A stretch of 64,000 nt of DNA from Natronosalvus sp042663485 (lineage in GTDB: Archaea; Halobacteriota; Halobacteria; Halobacteriales; Natrialbaceae), in NCBI GenBank assembly GCA_042663485.1, contig JBHTAF010000002.1, one strand, 5' to 3'. Made by a program: the position numbers and the translations under genes. Below, piece after piece: positions 49,427 through 58,493 of the stretch; position 1 is the stretch's first letter, and each line of letters begins with the position of its first letter. The notes beneath the pieces are model-generated. The model was not told where the DNA came from. It saw only the letters and a list, made by a program, of their open reading frames with translations, and searched no databases.

Positions 49427-49885
49427 TCAGACCGACAACACCGGCTGGCTCGCGTACGAGAGAACGTACTCGGCGGCCTTCTCGAGGACCTCCGTCGGCG
49501 CGTCGGTCACGGATTCGCGCGGGAGCACGATGAAGTCGGCGTCGATCGCGTCGGCCGCGTCGAGGACGACACTTCCGGGGTGGCGCGTCTTGATCGACGA
49601 CGAGAAGCCGTGAGCCGTCGACGTCGAGAACTTGACGTCGTAGGCGTCGGTCACGCCCGCGACCTCCTCGAGGAAGCCCTGGGTGTTCTCGGCGACGTCG
49701 GTCTCGGAGACGACGCCCGAATCCATGCCGTGAACGACCTCCCGTCCGAGGACGAACAGGACGTGGACGGTGGCGTCGTATCGGTCGGCGATGGCGACGG
49801 CGTACTCGACGGCGGTGGCGGAGTCCTCGCTGCCGTCGACCGGGGCGAGCACGGTGTCGACGGTGAGCGGATCGCTGACGTCCAT
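49427..49885 (-). CDS. Universal stress protein family, without ATP-binding motif
   Basis: The 152-residue protein has the Usp fold start TVLAPVDGSEDSATAVEYAV and the end YVLSYASQPVLSV. The G-x2-G-x9-G-S/T ATP-binding motif expected near the C-terminus is missing (LPRESVTDAPTEVLEKAAEY instead), so it is of the non-ATP-binding kind. The start at 49885 is a conserved MDVSDP. It is read away from a second, ATP-binding Usp gene with 240 bases between them. Confidence 0.85.
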   Translation of the reverse strand: MDVSDPLTVDTVLAPVDGSEDSATAVEYAVAIADRYDATVHVLFVLGREVVHGMDSGVVSETDVAENTQGFLEEVAGVTDAYDVKFSTSTAHGFSSSIKTRHPGSVVLDAADAIDADFIVLPRESVTDAPTEVLEKAAEYVLSYASQPVLSV

Positions 49886-50125
49886 ACGGCCAGTGGGTGT
49901 GCCGATGGCAAAAAACCAACCGTCTCCACGCTCGGGCGGTCGTCCGTCGGCCGCGGTGTCGAGACGCGCCCACCGTCGACCGGAGTGTCGAAACGCGCCG
50001 TCCGTCTTCGAGATATGGAGGCGCGCCGTTCGCTCGAGGCATCGATTCCGACCGATCGGTTCCGACTGACACCGCACCAGCGACGTTCGAATGCGTTTAT
50101 AGGCTCGGAGGGGAAACGTACGACC

Positions 50126-50596
50126 ATGTTCGACACGGTCGTCGTCGCGACGGACGGGTCCGAGAGCGTCGAGCGCGCCGTCGAGGTCGGCATCGACCTC
50201 GCCGCCCGGTTCGGCGCCGACGTACACGCCCTCTCGGTCGTCGACGCCAGCGAAGTCGACGCCTCGCCCGAACAGCTCCGCGAGGAGTTCCGAACCGCCC
50301 TCGAGACCCACGCCGAAGGCGCGCTCTCGAGCGTTCGCGACGAGGCCGGTCCCGGAATCACGACCGCGGTCCGGGAGGGTCGTCCGGCCCCCGAGATCGT
50401 CGCGTACGCGCGCGAGCAGGACGCGGATCTGATCGTCACCGGCACGCGCGGTCGTCACGGGGAGAACCGCCTCCTGCTGGGGAGCGTCGCCGAGCGCGTC
50501 GTCCGCACGTCGCCGATTCCGGTCCTGACGGTCCGACAGCTCCCCGACGCGGAAGGCGAGGAGACGGCCGCCGGGAGCAGTCAGGCGACGACCTGA
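50126..50596 (+). CDS. Universal stress protein family, ATP-binding type
   Basis: The 156-residue protein has the Usp start TVVVATDGSESVERAVEVG and the full ATP motif in GTRGRHGENRLLLGSVAERV (G-x2-G-x9-G-S). Length and motifs are standard. It would bind ATP and act in stress signalling in the cytoplasm. The ATG at 50126 follows a GTTTATAGGC TATA-like element at about 50094-50103, 23-32 bases upstream. A DHH phosphoesterase follows after 54 bases. Confidence 0.9.
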   Translation: MFDTVVVATDGSESVERAVEVGIDLAARFGADVHALSVVDASEVDASPEQLREEFRTALETHAEGALSSVRDEAGPGITTAVREGRPAPEIVAYAREQDADLIVTGTRGRHGENRLLLGSVAERVVRTSPIPVLTVRQLPDAEGEETAAGSSQATT

Positions 50597-50650
50597 ACGG
50601 ACTCGAGCGACATCCGGCGGTTACTTCCCTCTCGCCCCCGCAGCAGGGGT

Positions 50651-51889
50651 ATGGACGCCGATCTCATCTCGAGTTCCGATCTCCCACTGGCTCGCAAATC
50701 CGTACTCCCGGGCACCGGCTTCTTCCTGCCCGACGACGTCGAGGACGACCTCGAAGAGCAGAAAGCGCGGGCCGCCCTCGAGGGCGCCGAGGTCGCCGTC
50801 GTCGCGGACCCGGACGCCGACGGACTGGCCTGCGTGGCCATGATTCGCGAGGCGTACGACGACGTGCAGGTGGTTCCGGAGCCGCCGACGGACGACCGGG
50901 ACGAGGACGAGAGTGACGGGATCGGTGAAGGCGAGGCCGATCCCGGCCCCGACCCCGATGCCGACCCCCTCGAGGAACCCGAACCGACCCCCCACCGCGT
51001 CGCCCTGCTCCCCGCGAGCCCCCACAACGTCGAGGAGGCCCTCGAACGGGTCGCCACCTACGCCGAACCGGGGATCGACTGCTACGTTTGCGACCTCTGT
51101 CCGGATCGCTACGAGTACGTCGAGGACGAACTCGCGGCACTGCTCGAGGTCGCCGGCGACGTCTCGTGGTTCGACCACCACCAGTGGGACGACGCCGTCG
51201 CCGAAGCGGTCAGGGACGCGGGCGTCGACCTCGTCGTCGGCGACTCCGAGGAGGAGTGTACCGCCGACGTGACCCTTCGGTCGCTCGCCTACGACTTCGA
51301 CCAGAAGTACGAGACCCTCGCGGCGGTCACCCGCGACCACGATCTCTGGCTCCGCGAGGACCCTCGTAGCGACGACCTGGCCGACTACGCCTACTGGACG
51401 AACCCCGCGGAGTACGTCGAGGTCGTCCGAGAGTACGGCGTCGACTTCCCCGCGTGGGTGCGCGAGTTCATCACCGAGCGCCGCGTCGAGAAGGAGGCCC
51501 TGATCGAGCAGGCAGTCGGCCGCGCGAAGTTCCACGACGTCGGCGGCTACACCGTCGGCGTCACCTACGGACGCTGTTCGCAAAACGAGGTCGCCGAGGC
51601 CATGCGCGAGGAAGGCGCCGACGCCTCCGTCGTCGTCAAACCCGCCGGGTCGGCCTCGATTCGCGGCACCGACGAATTCGACCGCTGCCACGAGGTCGCG
51701 GGACGAGTCAACGGTGGCGGCCACCCGAAGGCGGCGGGCTGTAAGCCCGACATCTACGACGACATGCTCGATTACGCCCACCACTGGACGACCCGAGGCG
51801 CGGTCACGAAGCAGGTCATCCTCGAGGCGTTCGAGGACGTCGTCGAGAGTTCGAATGCGGAGACCGCAGAGACGGAACTCGAGGAGTAA
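50651..51889 (+). CDS. DHH family phosphoesterase (RecJ-like)
   Basis: The 412-residue protein has the metal-binding motifs VADPDADGLA (53-58), WFDHHQW (DHH itself) and, in the DHHA1 domain, NGGGHPKAAGCK. An insertion of about 35 Asp/Glu/Pro-rich residues (about 80-120) is typical for haloarchaea. Relatives cleave single-stranded DNA or RNA (RecJ, NrnA) or cyclic di-AMP. It lacks a CBS or GGDEF domain. It follows the Usp gene on the same strand, but a functional link is not shown. Confidence 0.88.
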   Translation: MDADLISSSDLPLARKSVLPGTGFFLPDDVEDDLEEQKARAALEGAEVAVVADPDADGLACVAMIREAYDDVQVVPEPPTDDRDEDESDGIGEGEADPGPDPDADPLEEPEPTPHRVALLPASPHNVEEALERVATYAEPGIDCYVCDLCPDRYEYVEDELAALLEVAGDVSWFDHHQWDDAVAEAVRDAGVDLVVGDSEEECTADVTLRSLAYDFDQKYETLAAVTRDHDLWLREDPRSDDLADYAYWTNPAEYVEVVREYGVDFPAWVREFITERRVEKEALIEQAVGRAKFHDVGGYTVGVTYGRCSQNEVAEAMREEGADASVVVKPAGSASIRGTDEFDRCHEVAGRVNGGGHPKAAGCKPDIYDDMLDYAHHWTTRGAVTKQVILEAFEDVVESSNAETAETELEE

Positions 51890-51956
51890 GACTGACCGCG
51901 GATCGACCTTCTCTCCGCCGACCACGTGGCCGGCCGCCCGTCGTTCGTCGTTTCGT

Positions 51957-52415
51957 TCACGGGTTCACGGCAGCAGGCGCAGATTCCTCGTCGAACTCGA
52001 GCTCGACGTCGATCACGTTTCGACCAAGAGTCGTCGAACCGGAACGACGAGACGAGCCGAGCGTGATCGTTCGGCCTCGCCGAGGCAGGTCGGAGTCGGT
52101 AAAGTGAAAGGCGCGAAACGACCGGGAGCCGTGGAACGTGATGACGTTCGTTACGTAGGTCTGCTCGAGCGCTCGCGGTCGCCAGTCGAGATCGCGTTCG
52201 ACGAGCGAGCAGCGCGATCCGGGCGCGTACTGGTACGAGAACATCGCACCGTGCGTGGGGACGGGGTCCGACCGAGGCGACCCGCGTTCGGTCGCCGTCT
52301 CGGATTCGTCCGCGCTCTCGACGCGTCCGATCAGCCCGCTGGCCGCCCCAACGGTTCCGGATTGGAGCACTCGTCGTCTCGTCGTCGTTCGCTCGTCGAG
52401 GGTGTCGGAAGTCAT
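51957..52415 (-). CDS. Tat-exported hypothetical protein
   Basis: The 152-residue protein starts MTSDTLDERTTTRRRVLQSG and goes on GTVGAASGLIGRVESA, a twin-arginine box followed by a short, weak hydrophobic stretch. The rest is beta-rich (TYVTNVITFHGSRSFRAFHF, GRTITLGSSRRSGSTTL). I do not recognise a domain. The frame goes open well upstream, but only this part has a signal and sensible composition. It is divergent from the manganese catalase gene. Confidence 0.6.
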   Translation of the reverse strand: MTSDTLDERTTTRRRVLQSGTVGAASGLIGRVESADESETATERGSPRSDPVPTHGAMFSYQYAPGSRCSLVERDLDWRPRALEQTYVTNVITFHGSRSFRAFHFTDSDLPRRGRTITLGSSRRSGSTTLGRNVIDVELEFDEESAPAAVNP

Positions 52416-52552
52416 AGAAACTCGAGCCACCGCACGGACCACGGGCGCCGAGAAAAAGGTGTGTTGCCGACGGTGCTGACGTTTCGCCGACGTTGTATCT
52501 CTCTCGCGTCGGTCTCTCGTACTCCGTATAATTACAGCATCCACTATGTATG

Positions 52553-52562
52553 AAATATTTAT
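52553..52562 (+). promoter_or_regulatory. TATA element of the manganese catalase gene
   Basis: AAATATTTAT lies 34-43 bases before the ATG at 52596. A GGGGAGTGGAG stretch at 52580-52590, 6-16 bases before the ATG, can serve as a Shine-Dalgarno site, so this gene likely has a short leader. Confidence 0.5.
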
Positions 52563-52595
52563 CTCGAGCGATGATGTCGGGGGAGTGGAGAAACG

Positions 52596-53417
52596 ATGTT
52601 CTTTCAAGAACCAACACTTCAGTACGAGGTCACCGTCGAAGAGCCGGACCCGCACTTCGCCAAACTGCTCCAGCAGGCGATTGGCGGACAAGAGGGAGAG
52701 ATGCGCGTCGCTCTCCAGTACATGTTCCAGGCGTGGGCGCTGCCCGAGGAGTACGAAGCGTACCGGAATCTCCTGATGGAAACCGCCGCCGAGGAACTCG
52801 GCCACATCGAGATGCTCGCCACGGCCGTCACGAAGAACCTCCGCGGCTCGCCCAAACAGATGCGCGAGGAGACCGAAAACGACGCAGCCGCCGCCGCGGC
52901 GATGACCGGCCAGAATCCGCGCCAGTTCCTCTCGTCCGGGCTCTCGGCGATGCCCGTCGACAGCAACGGCGTTCCCTTCACGGCCGGCTATATCGCCGCC
53001 TCGGGTAACCTCGCGGGCGACCTGTACGCGAACGTGATGGCCGAGGCGACCGGACGCACGCTCGCGACGCGCCTCTGGGAGTACACCGACGACCCCGGGA
53101 TGAAGGACATGCTCTCGTACCTCATCGCCCGCGACACCATGCACCAGAACCAGTGGCTCGAGGCCCTGGAGTCGCTCGAGGACCCGGTTCCGGTTCCTGC
53201 GAGCTTTCCACAGGAGGAGGAGAACCAGGAGTTCAATTACGCGTTCATGTCTACCCGGAGAGAGCCCCAGGAGGATCCCGGATACCCGTGGACGGAAGGT
53301 GACTCGCCCGACGGAAAAGGCGAGTTCTCCTACCTCGCGGAACAACCCGGAGATGGCGAGGTCGTCGCCCCGGATCCGGACCCGAAGACGTACAACGATC
53401 CGAACGATTCGGAGTGA
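52596..53417 (+). CDS. Manganese catalase
   Basis: The 273-residue protein has the di-manganese four-helix-bundle ligands: Glu35 (QEGEMRVAL), Glu67 and His70 (AAEELGHIEM), Glu150 (MAEATGR) and His183 (DTMHQNQ). It breaks hydrogen peroxide in the cytoplasm. The last 70 residues are Pro/Glu/Asp-rich, as in haloarchaeal members. It has its own promoter and a ribosome-binding site. Confidence 0.92.
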   Translation: MFFQEPTLQYEVTVEEPDPHFAKLLQQAIGGQEGEMRVALQYMFQAWALPEEYEAYRNLLMETAAEELGHIEMLATAVTKNLRGSPKQMREETENDAAAAAAMTGQNPRQFLSSGLSAMPVDSNGVPFTAGYIAASGNLAGDLYANVMAEATGRTLATRLWEYTDDPGMKDMLSYLIARDTMHQNQWLEALESLEDPVPVPASFPQEEENQEFNYAFMSTRREPQEDPGYPWTEGDSPDGKGEFSYLAEQPGDGEVVAPDPDPKTYNDPNDSE

Positions 53418-53621
53418 GTTCGGCGCGCAGCGACGCGCACCGGCCCACCAATCGGCGACGAACGCGCGGTAAAGCGGAGAAACGCCAGCCGTCGTTCGAG
53501 TAGCCTGCCACACGTGCGGACGCGGTAACCCGAACTTACGTCCACAGGGTTTCGTCCTCCCGACGGGTGCAAGCACCGCCGTTATCCTTAGCTGGGCTAC
53601 AGATTCGGACGGAGTTCAATC

Positions 53622-54059
53622 ATGAGCGATACACCGACTGACACCGAATCGAGCGGTCGCCGCGAGTCCGCGCGAAATACCATAAACACTGACGTAATGC
53701 AGTGGCTGAGCGCCCTGGTCGCGCTGATCGGCCTGTACGTCGTCGCGTCGCCGTTCATCTTCGAAGCCACGGACACAGCGATCTGGAACGACACACTCAT
53801 CGGAACGGCGATTTTCCTGCTCGCCGGGTACAACTTCTACCGCCTCTCGAGGGATCGACTGGCGAGCGTCGGCGCCGCATCGCTGACCGTCCTGCTCGGC
53901 CTGTGGTTGTTGATCGCACCCTCGTTCATCGAGATGGGGAGTGATCAACTCGCGACCGGTACCGCCATCTCAGGCGCGCTCGTGGCTCTCCTCTCGGCGT
54001 ACAACGCGTACGCCAACAACAAGGCCGACGCGCCCGACCGTGCTCGTGCTCGCGCCTGA
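53622..54059 (+). CDS. SPW repeat membrane protein
   Basis: The 145-residue protein has four helices in two SPW units: QWLSALVALIGLYVVASPFI and LLGLWLLIAPSFI, the SPW/SP-x repeat of small membrane proteins. The first 25 residues are hydrophilic. Function of the family is unknown. It stands 204 bases after the manganese catalase gene. A relic-like open frame without a start codon lies just behind it (54062-54250). Confidence 0.87.
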   Translation: MSDTPTDTESSGRRESARNTINTDVMQWLSALVALIGLYVVASPFIFEATDTAIWNDTLIGTAIFLLAGYNFYRLSRDRLASVGAASLTVLLGLWLLIAPSFIEMGSDQLATGTAISGALVALLSAYNAYANNKADAPDRARARA

Positions 54060-54061
54060 GA

Positions 54062-54250
54062 CGGTCGGTCTTCCGCTTTCAGAGAACGAGTAGTGATTTC
54101 GGCTGCGAGTGGCGTTTCGTCATCGATACGTCCGGGAAGCAGGTCGAGACAGCGGAAGTGATCGAAGCGTACTATAGTTTCTTATCAAACCTCGAGCCAA
54201 CTCGTTCGCTCGAGGAACGCGTCGAAATCACGCGACGTGTGAAAGAATAG
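54062..54250 (+). pseudogene. Possible gene remnant without start codon
   Basis: In the space between the SPW gene and the ferredoxin gene, one frame reads as sensible acidic protein for about 45 codons (CEWRFVIDTSGKQVETAEVI, then EAYYSFLSNLEPTRSLEERV) up to a TAG at 54248-54250. It has no ATG; a GTG at 54158 would give only 30 residues. It may be the 3' end of a decayed gene. I recognise no family. Confidence 0.3.
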
Positions 54251-54288
54251 CGACCACGAAACGAGTCGGGAAGCGGGAGTCGAACCGA

Positions 54289-54870
54289 CTACGGCGCTTC
54301 GTTCGTCTCGATCGAGAACTCGCCGCGCGGATAGCCGACGCACGTGAGGACGTATCCCTCACCCATCTCGTTCTCGTCGAGCATCTGCTGGTTGTCGTGT
54401 TCGATGAGTTCGTTCGCGTCACCGGAAATCTTGGCCGAACAGGAGACGCAACTGCCCTCGCGGCAGGCGTAGGGCAGGTCCCAGCCCTGGTCTTCGCCCT
54501 GGTCGAGCAGCGGTTCGTTGTTCGCGACCTCGATCGTTTCGCCTTCCTTGACCCACTCGACCTCGTAGTACTCGATTTCGTCCTCGGGGATGTCCCCCGG
54601 TCCCGAGGCGGCCTCGCTCTCGCCCTCGCCGCCCTCGAGTTCGCCACCGGCTTCGCCGCCACCGACGGCCGCGACGGCGCCACCACCGCCGATGGCCCGG
54701 TTCATCGGCTCCGGGAAGTCCGTCTCGGGGACGCTCTTCGCACGGTGTTCGAGGACGTCCTGGGAGATGTCCTCGGTCGGGCGCCACGGGGTCCCGCGGG
54801 CGAAGTGAAGTACGGTCGCCCCGAGGGTCAGGGTGAGCCCGATGATGAGCCCCATCTGGCTGTAGTCCAT
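54289..54870 (-). CDS. Membrane-anchored 2Fe-2S ferredoxin
   Basis: The 193-residue protein starts with one membrane helix (about 7-23, GLIIGLTLTLGATVLHF), then a Gly/Glu-rich linker (about 60-95). A plant-type ferredoxin domain follows with cluster ligands Cys136, Cys141, Cys144 (CREGSCVSC) and Cys177 (LTCVGYP). It carries electrons at the membrane. Haloarchaeal soluble ferredoxin is shorter and has no anchor. The partner is unknown. tgtA lies 82 bases upstream on the same strand. Confidence 0.9.
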   Translation of the reverse strand: MDYSQMGLIIGLTLTLGATVLHFARGTPWRPTEDISQDVLEHRAKSVPETDFPEPMNRAIGGGGAVAAVGGGEAGGELEGGEGESEAASGPGDIPEDEIEYYEVEWVKEGETIEVANNEPLLDQGEDQGWDLPYACREGSCVSCSAKISGDANELIEHDNQQMLDENEMGEGYVLTCVGYPRGEFSIETNEAP

Positions 54871-54952
54871 ATGCGTGGGATTTGGGTGCAGTGATTTATG
54901 TGTGTTGTTCTTTCCTCGTACGGCGTTTCGAGGGCGGTCTGGACACCGACGA

Positions 54953-56440
54953 TCAGCGCGGCGAGCGATCGGTCGTCAGGTCGAGACACCGCACGTCCTC
55001 GGGCACAGACTCGAGGACGCTCGCCGGCCAGTGGCGGTGGCCCAGCGTGAACTCGCTGTCGGGGTTGGCATCGACCAGTCGGGCGATCCCCACGGCCGCC
55101 GCCTCGAGGGCCGCCCGATCCCGGCGGTCGGGCACCTCGGCCGCGAGGGGGTACGTTCGCGAGAGTGCCCGCGGGAAGGGGCCGAAGGGAGGCAAAACGC
55201 GCCAGGAGGCGTCGTATCGGTCCTCGTTCGAGGCGTCGCCCTCGGTGAGGAAGACAGCGTCGGGTACGGAAAGGCGCCCGAGGCGCCGGTGGTGGCGAAG
55301 CACTTCCGGACGGCGGGCGCTCTCGTGAGAGGTGTAGAAGAACGTCCCCTTCGAGATGGGGTCGGTCCGCTCGAGTTGCTCGGCGTGATCCAGGAGGGCG
55401 CGGTAGCCGTCGAGCATCGTTGGGTGCGACCGGGCGCGCTGCTCGACTAGTTCGAGGAGGCGGCCCGCGCGGATCGCGTCCTTGATCCGCCGGATCTCGG
55501 CGAAGCTGACGTGGAGGTTGTGTTCGGCGAGCGCCGTTTCACGGGCGTCGTCGTCCAGCGCGGCCAGGCTGTCGGGGTCGTGGCTGGTGCAGATTGGACA
55601 GGGGCAGGGGAGGTGCGTAAGGTCATCGAGGTGGCGCGTCCCCCGGACGGTGAGGTAGCGGTCGTCGCGGGCGTAGAGGGCGTAGGCGGCGGAGTCGAAG
55701 AGGTCGCAGCCGATGGCGGCCGCGAGGGCGAACATCATGGGGTGGCCCGCCCCGAAGAGGTGGACCGGCGCGTCCGCGCCTAGCCCCCGCTTGGCGGCGG
55801 CTACGACGTCGACCATGTCGTCGTAGCGGTAGTCGTTCATCAGCGGGACGACCGCACCCACGGGAAACACGTCGAGGTCGGTCCCGTCGGCGTGTCGGCC
55901 CGCCCGCTCGCGCAGATCGAGGTGGGTCGAGCCCTGGACGGGCGCGTTGACGAGCATCTCGCCGGTGTCGACGGCTTCGGCGGCCTCGAGGCGCTCCTGG
56001 GTGGTTTCGAGTTCGGTCTCGGCGCGTTCGCGAGAAACGTCCGGCGGGGTCGGGATGTCCACGGGCGTCCCGATGTCCGAGCCGACCGCGCGCTGAAATT
56101 CGAGGATCTCCTCGGTCGTGACGGAGATGTCGCCATATTCGGACAGCTGGAAGGAGCCGGAGTCGGTCATGATCGCGCCGTCGAAATCCAGGAGGTCGTG
56201 GAGGCCGTCCTCGAGCGCCCGCTCGCGGACGTCCTGGCTATTGTGGATGATGTAGGCGTTGGTGATCAGGATCTCCGCGCCGAAGTCCTCGCGCAGGCGG
56301 CCCGGTTCGACGGTGTCGAGGTGGGGGTTGATGACGGGGAGAAGGGCAGGCGTCTCGACTACGGTGTCGGCCCGCGGGACCGTCAACTCACCGAGGCGAC
56401 CGCCGGCGTCTGTTGCCCGGATTTCGAAGCACTCGCGCAT
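54953..56440 (-). CDS. tgtA: tRNA-guanine(15) transglycosylase (archaeosine)
   Basis: The 495-residue protein has the catalytic Asp93 in AIMTDSGSFQLSEYG, the second active-site segment VFPVGAVVPLMNDYRY and the zinc site Cys279, Cys281, Cys284 and His287 in HLPCPCPICTSH. It exchanges guanine-15 of tRNA for preQ0, the first step to archaeosine. It ends after the catalytic and zinc domain plus a short extension, without the PUA domain, which is encoded separately in haloarchaea. It is divergent from the large repeat protein. Confidence 0.94.
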   Translation of the reverse strand: MRECFEIRATDAGGRLGELTVPRADTVVETPALLPVINPHLDTVEPGRLREDFGAEILITNAYIIHNSQDVRERALEDGLHDLLDFDGAIMTDSGSFQLSEYGDISVTTEEILEFQRAVGSDIGTPVDIPTPPDVSRERAETELETTQERLEAAEAVDTGEMLVNAPVQGSTHLDLRERAGRHADGTDLDVFPVGAVVPLMNDYRYDDMVDVVAAAKRGLGADAPVHLFGAGHPMMFALAAAIGCDLFDSAAYALYARDDRYLTVRGTRHLDDLTHLPCPCPICTSHDPDSLAALDDDARETALAEHNLHVSFAEIRRIKDAIRAGRLLELVEQRARSHPTMLDGYRALLDHAEQLERTDPISKGTFFYTSHESARRPEVLRHHRRLGRLSVPDAVFLTEGDASNEDRYDASWRVLPPFGPFPRALSRTYPLAAEVPDRRDRAALEAAAVGIARLVDANPDSEFTLGHRHWPASVLESVPEDVRCLDLTTDRSPR

Positions 56441-56688
56441 CGGCCGAGTGTTGACGAGCGCGCCGGTAAACGTTCCGTTCCGAAGCGCTAAGACCGGGTG
56501 GTCAGCGTATGCAAGCGATGTGCCAATACCTACGTGTCCCCACTGGGCCCCAGCGAAGCCGATCGAGGACGATACTATCAGTAAAACACCATTATCGACC
56601 GTTTTGAGAGTACAGCGCTGGTTTCATGCGAAGAAAGCCCGTAACAGTCTCTTTGTTTTACTCTCACCGTCGCCGTCGGTCGAATCGC

Positions 56689-58317
56689 ATGGTTTCACGA
56701 GCACAGAAACTGACCGTCATCCTCGTCACCGCCCTGGTCGCCGTCGCGATCGGCGGCGGCCCTGCTCTGGCAGCGGCGACAACAGGGACGACGAGTGCGA
56801 GTGATGACGCGACAACGGGAGACACGAGCGTATCGATCGAGAACGTCCAGGTCGGAACCCTGGAACTCGAGAACGTCACCCTCGAGAACGTGACGATTGA
56901 AGAGTTGAACGTCGAGACGCTGAACGTCGAAGACGAGGAACTCGAGCAGGCACTCGAGGAGGACAACGAGACGGACGAGACGGACGATTCGGGGGCGAAC
57001 GACACCGATACGGAGACTGATACCGAGAACGACACCGATGTCGGTACGGACGACGAAGACAACGAAACCGACGTCGGCACCGACGCGGGCGACGGCGACG
57101 ACCTCGGAACGGACTCCCAGGAGATCACCATTTCGGATATCGAGATCGAGTCGCTCGAACTCGAGAACGTCTCGATGAGTGATCTTAGCTTCGAGGAAGA
57201 AGGGATGAGTGACGGCGTCGGCACTGACGAGAACGATAGTGTCGACGGCGAGATGGACGACGACAACGAAACCGACGTTGGAACCGACGACGGCGAAGAT
57301 AACGAGACGGACGTCGGTACGGACGATGGAGACAACGAGACCGATACTGACGTCGGTGTGGACGGCGACGATAACGAGACTGACGTCGGTGTGGATGGCG
57401 ACAACGAAACCACTGGAGAGAACGTCATCGAGGAGGATACCGACGAACTCGTCGTCCAGAACGTTACTATCGAGGAGATGAACGTCGAAGAGCTCACCAT
57501 CGAGGAACTCACCGTCGAGGGAGACGAAGAGGGCATCCTCGAGCAGATCGGTGGCTTCTTCGAGGGGCTGTTAGACGGTGACGGTGACGACGACAACGAG
57601 ACGGACACCGACGTTGGGACCGACGACGAGGACGACAACGAGACTGACGTCGGCATGGACGACGAAGACAACGAGACCGACGTTGGTACCGAGGATGGAG
57701 ACAACGAGACCGACGTCGGCACAGAGGACGGCGACAACGAAACGGACGAGCAAAACACACAGGAGATCGAAGAACTCACCATCGAAACCTTCGAAATCGA
57801 TGAGCTCACCGTCGAATCGATGACCATCCAGTCACTCGAGAGTAGCGACGAAGCGGGCGTCGACACCGAGGACGATAACGAGACCGAGACGGACGTCGGT
57901 ACGGACGACGATGACGACAACGAAACCGACGTTGGAACCGACGATGGCGAGGACAACGAGACCGATATCGGAACCGACGATGGCGAAGATAACGAAACCG
58001 ACGTCGGTACGGACGACAGTGAAGATAACGAGACCGATATCGGGACCGACGACGAAGATAACGAGACTGACGTCGGCACCGATAACGGGATGGACGACAC
58101 CGGTGAAACCATCGAGTTCGTCTCCGCCAGCGAGGTAACCGTCGAGAACTCCACCGCCGAAACGGTCACGCTCGGCGACACGAGCGAACTCGAGGAGGCA
58201 CTCGGTGAGGACGGTGCCAACGAGACGGACACCGGTACTGACACCGACGACACCGAAACCGAGAACGACACCAACGACACCGAAACCGATCAGCGTTCAC
58301 TGCCGTTCCTCGGCTGA
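56689..58317 (+). CDS. Secreted hyper-sequon repeat protein
   Basis: The 542-residue protein has a Sec signal (RAQKLTVILVTALVAVAIGG, cleavage near ALAAA). It alternates two kinds of segment. Five short beta-solenoid-like pieces (LELENVTLENVTIEELNVET, EIESLELENVSMSDLSF, VQNVTIEEMNVEELTIEEL, IEELTIETFEIDELTVESM and VSASEVTVENSTAETVTLG) are joined by linkers built of DNETDVGTDDGE-like 12-residue units. Nearly every unit holds an Asn-Glu-Thr glycosylation sequon: about 19 in all, plus about ten others. It looks like a surface or matrix glycoprotein. No membrane anchor at the C-terminus (it ends QRSLPFLG). The start at 56689 is set by the signal. Confidence 0.82.
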   Translation: MVSRAQKLTVILVTALVAVAIGGGPALAAATTGTTSASDDATTGDTSVSIENVQVGTLELENVTLENVTIEELNVETLNVEDEELEQALEEDNETDETDDSGANDTDTETDTENDTDVGTDDEDNETDVGTDAGDGDDLGTDSQEITISDIEIESLELENVSMSDLSFEEEGMSDGVGTDENDSVDGEMDDDNETDVGTDDGEDNETDVGTDDGDNETDTDVGVDGDDNETDVGVDGDNETTGENVIEEDTDELVVQNVTIEEMNVEELTIEELTVEGDEEGILEQIGGFFEGLLDGDGDDDNETDTDVGTDDEDDNETDVGMDDEDNETDVGTEDGDNETDVGTEDGDNETDEQNTQEIEELTIETFEIDELTVESMTIQSLESSDEAGVDTEDDNETETDVGTDDDDDNETDVGTDDGEDNETDIGTDDGEDNETDVGTDDSEDNETDIGTDDEDNETDVGTDNGMDDTGETIEFVSASEVTVENSTAETVTLGDTSELEEALGEDGANETDTGTDTDDTETENDTNDTETDQRSLPFLG

Positions 58318-58493
58318 GAAGTCGCAACCGGTGGACGCAGTCCACTGACCTTTCGGTTTTTTCGCACACTCGAGTGCCGACGAGCAACAGCATTCGACGG
58401 ACAGTGCTCGTCGACCGACACCGCCGGGCACCTCCGCACCCAGCCGAAACCAGCCGGCCCGACCTTGATACCGCCCCACCTCGTAGCGACCGT

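Noticed and set aside
51957..53576. 539-codon minus-strand frame across the manganese catalase
   Set aside because: Only the last 152 codons have a Tat signal and sensible composition. The rest is antisense to the catalase gene.
56930..58100. CRISPR-like or minisatellite array
   Set aside because: The repeats are in frame, code for a DNETDVGTD unit with silent differences and lie in a gene with a signal peptide. There are no unique spacers.
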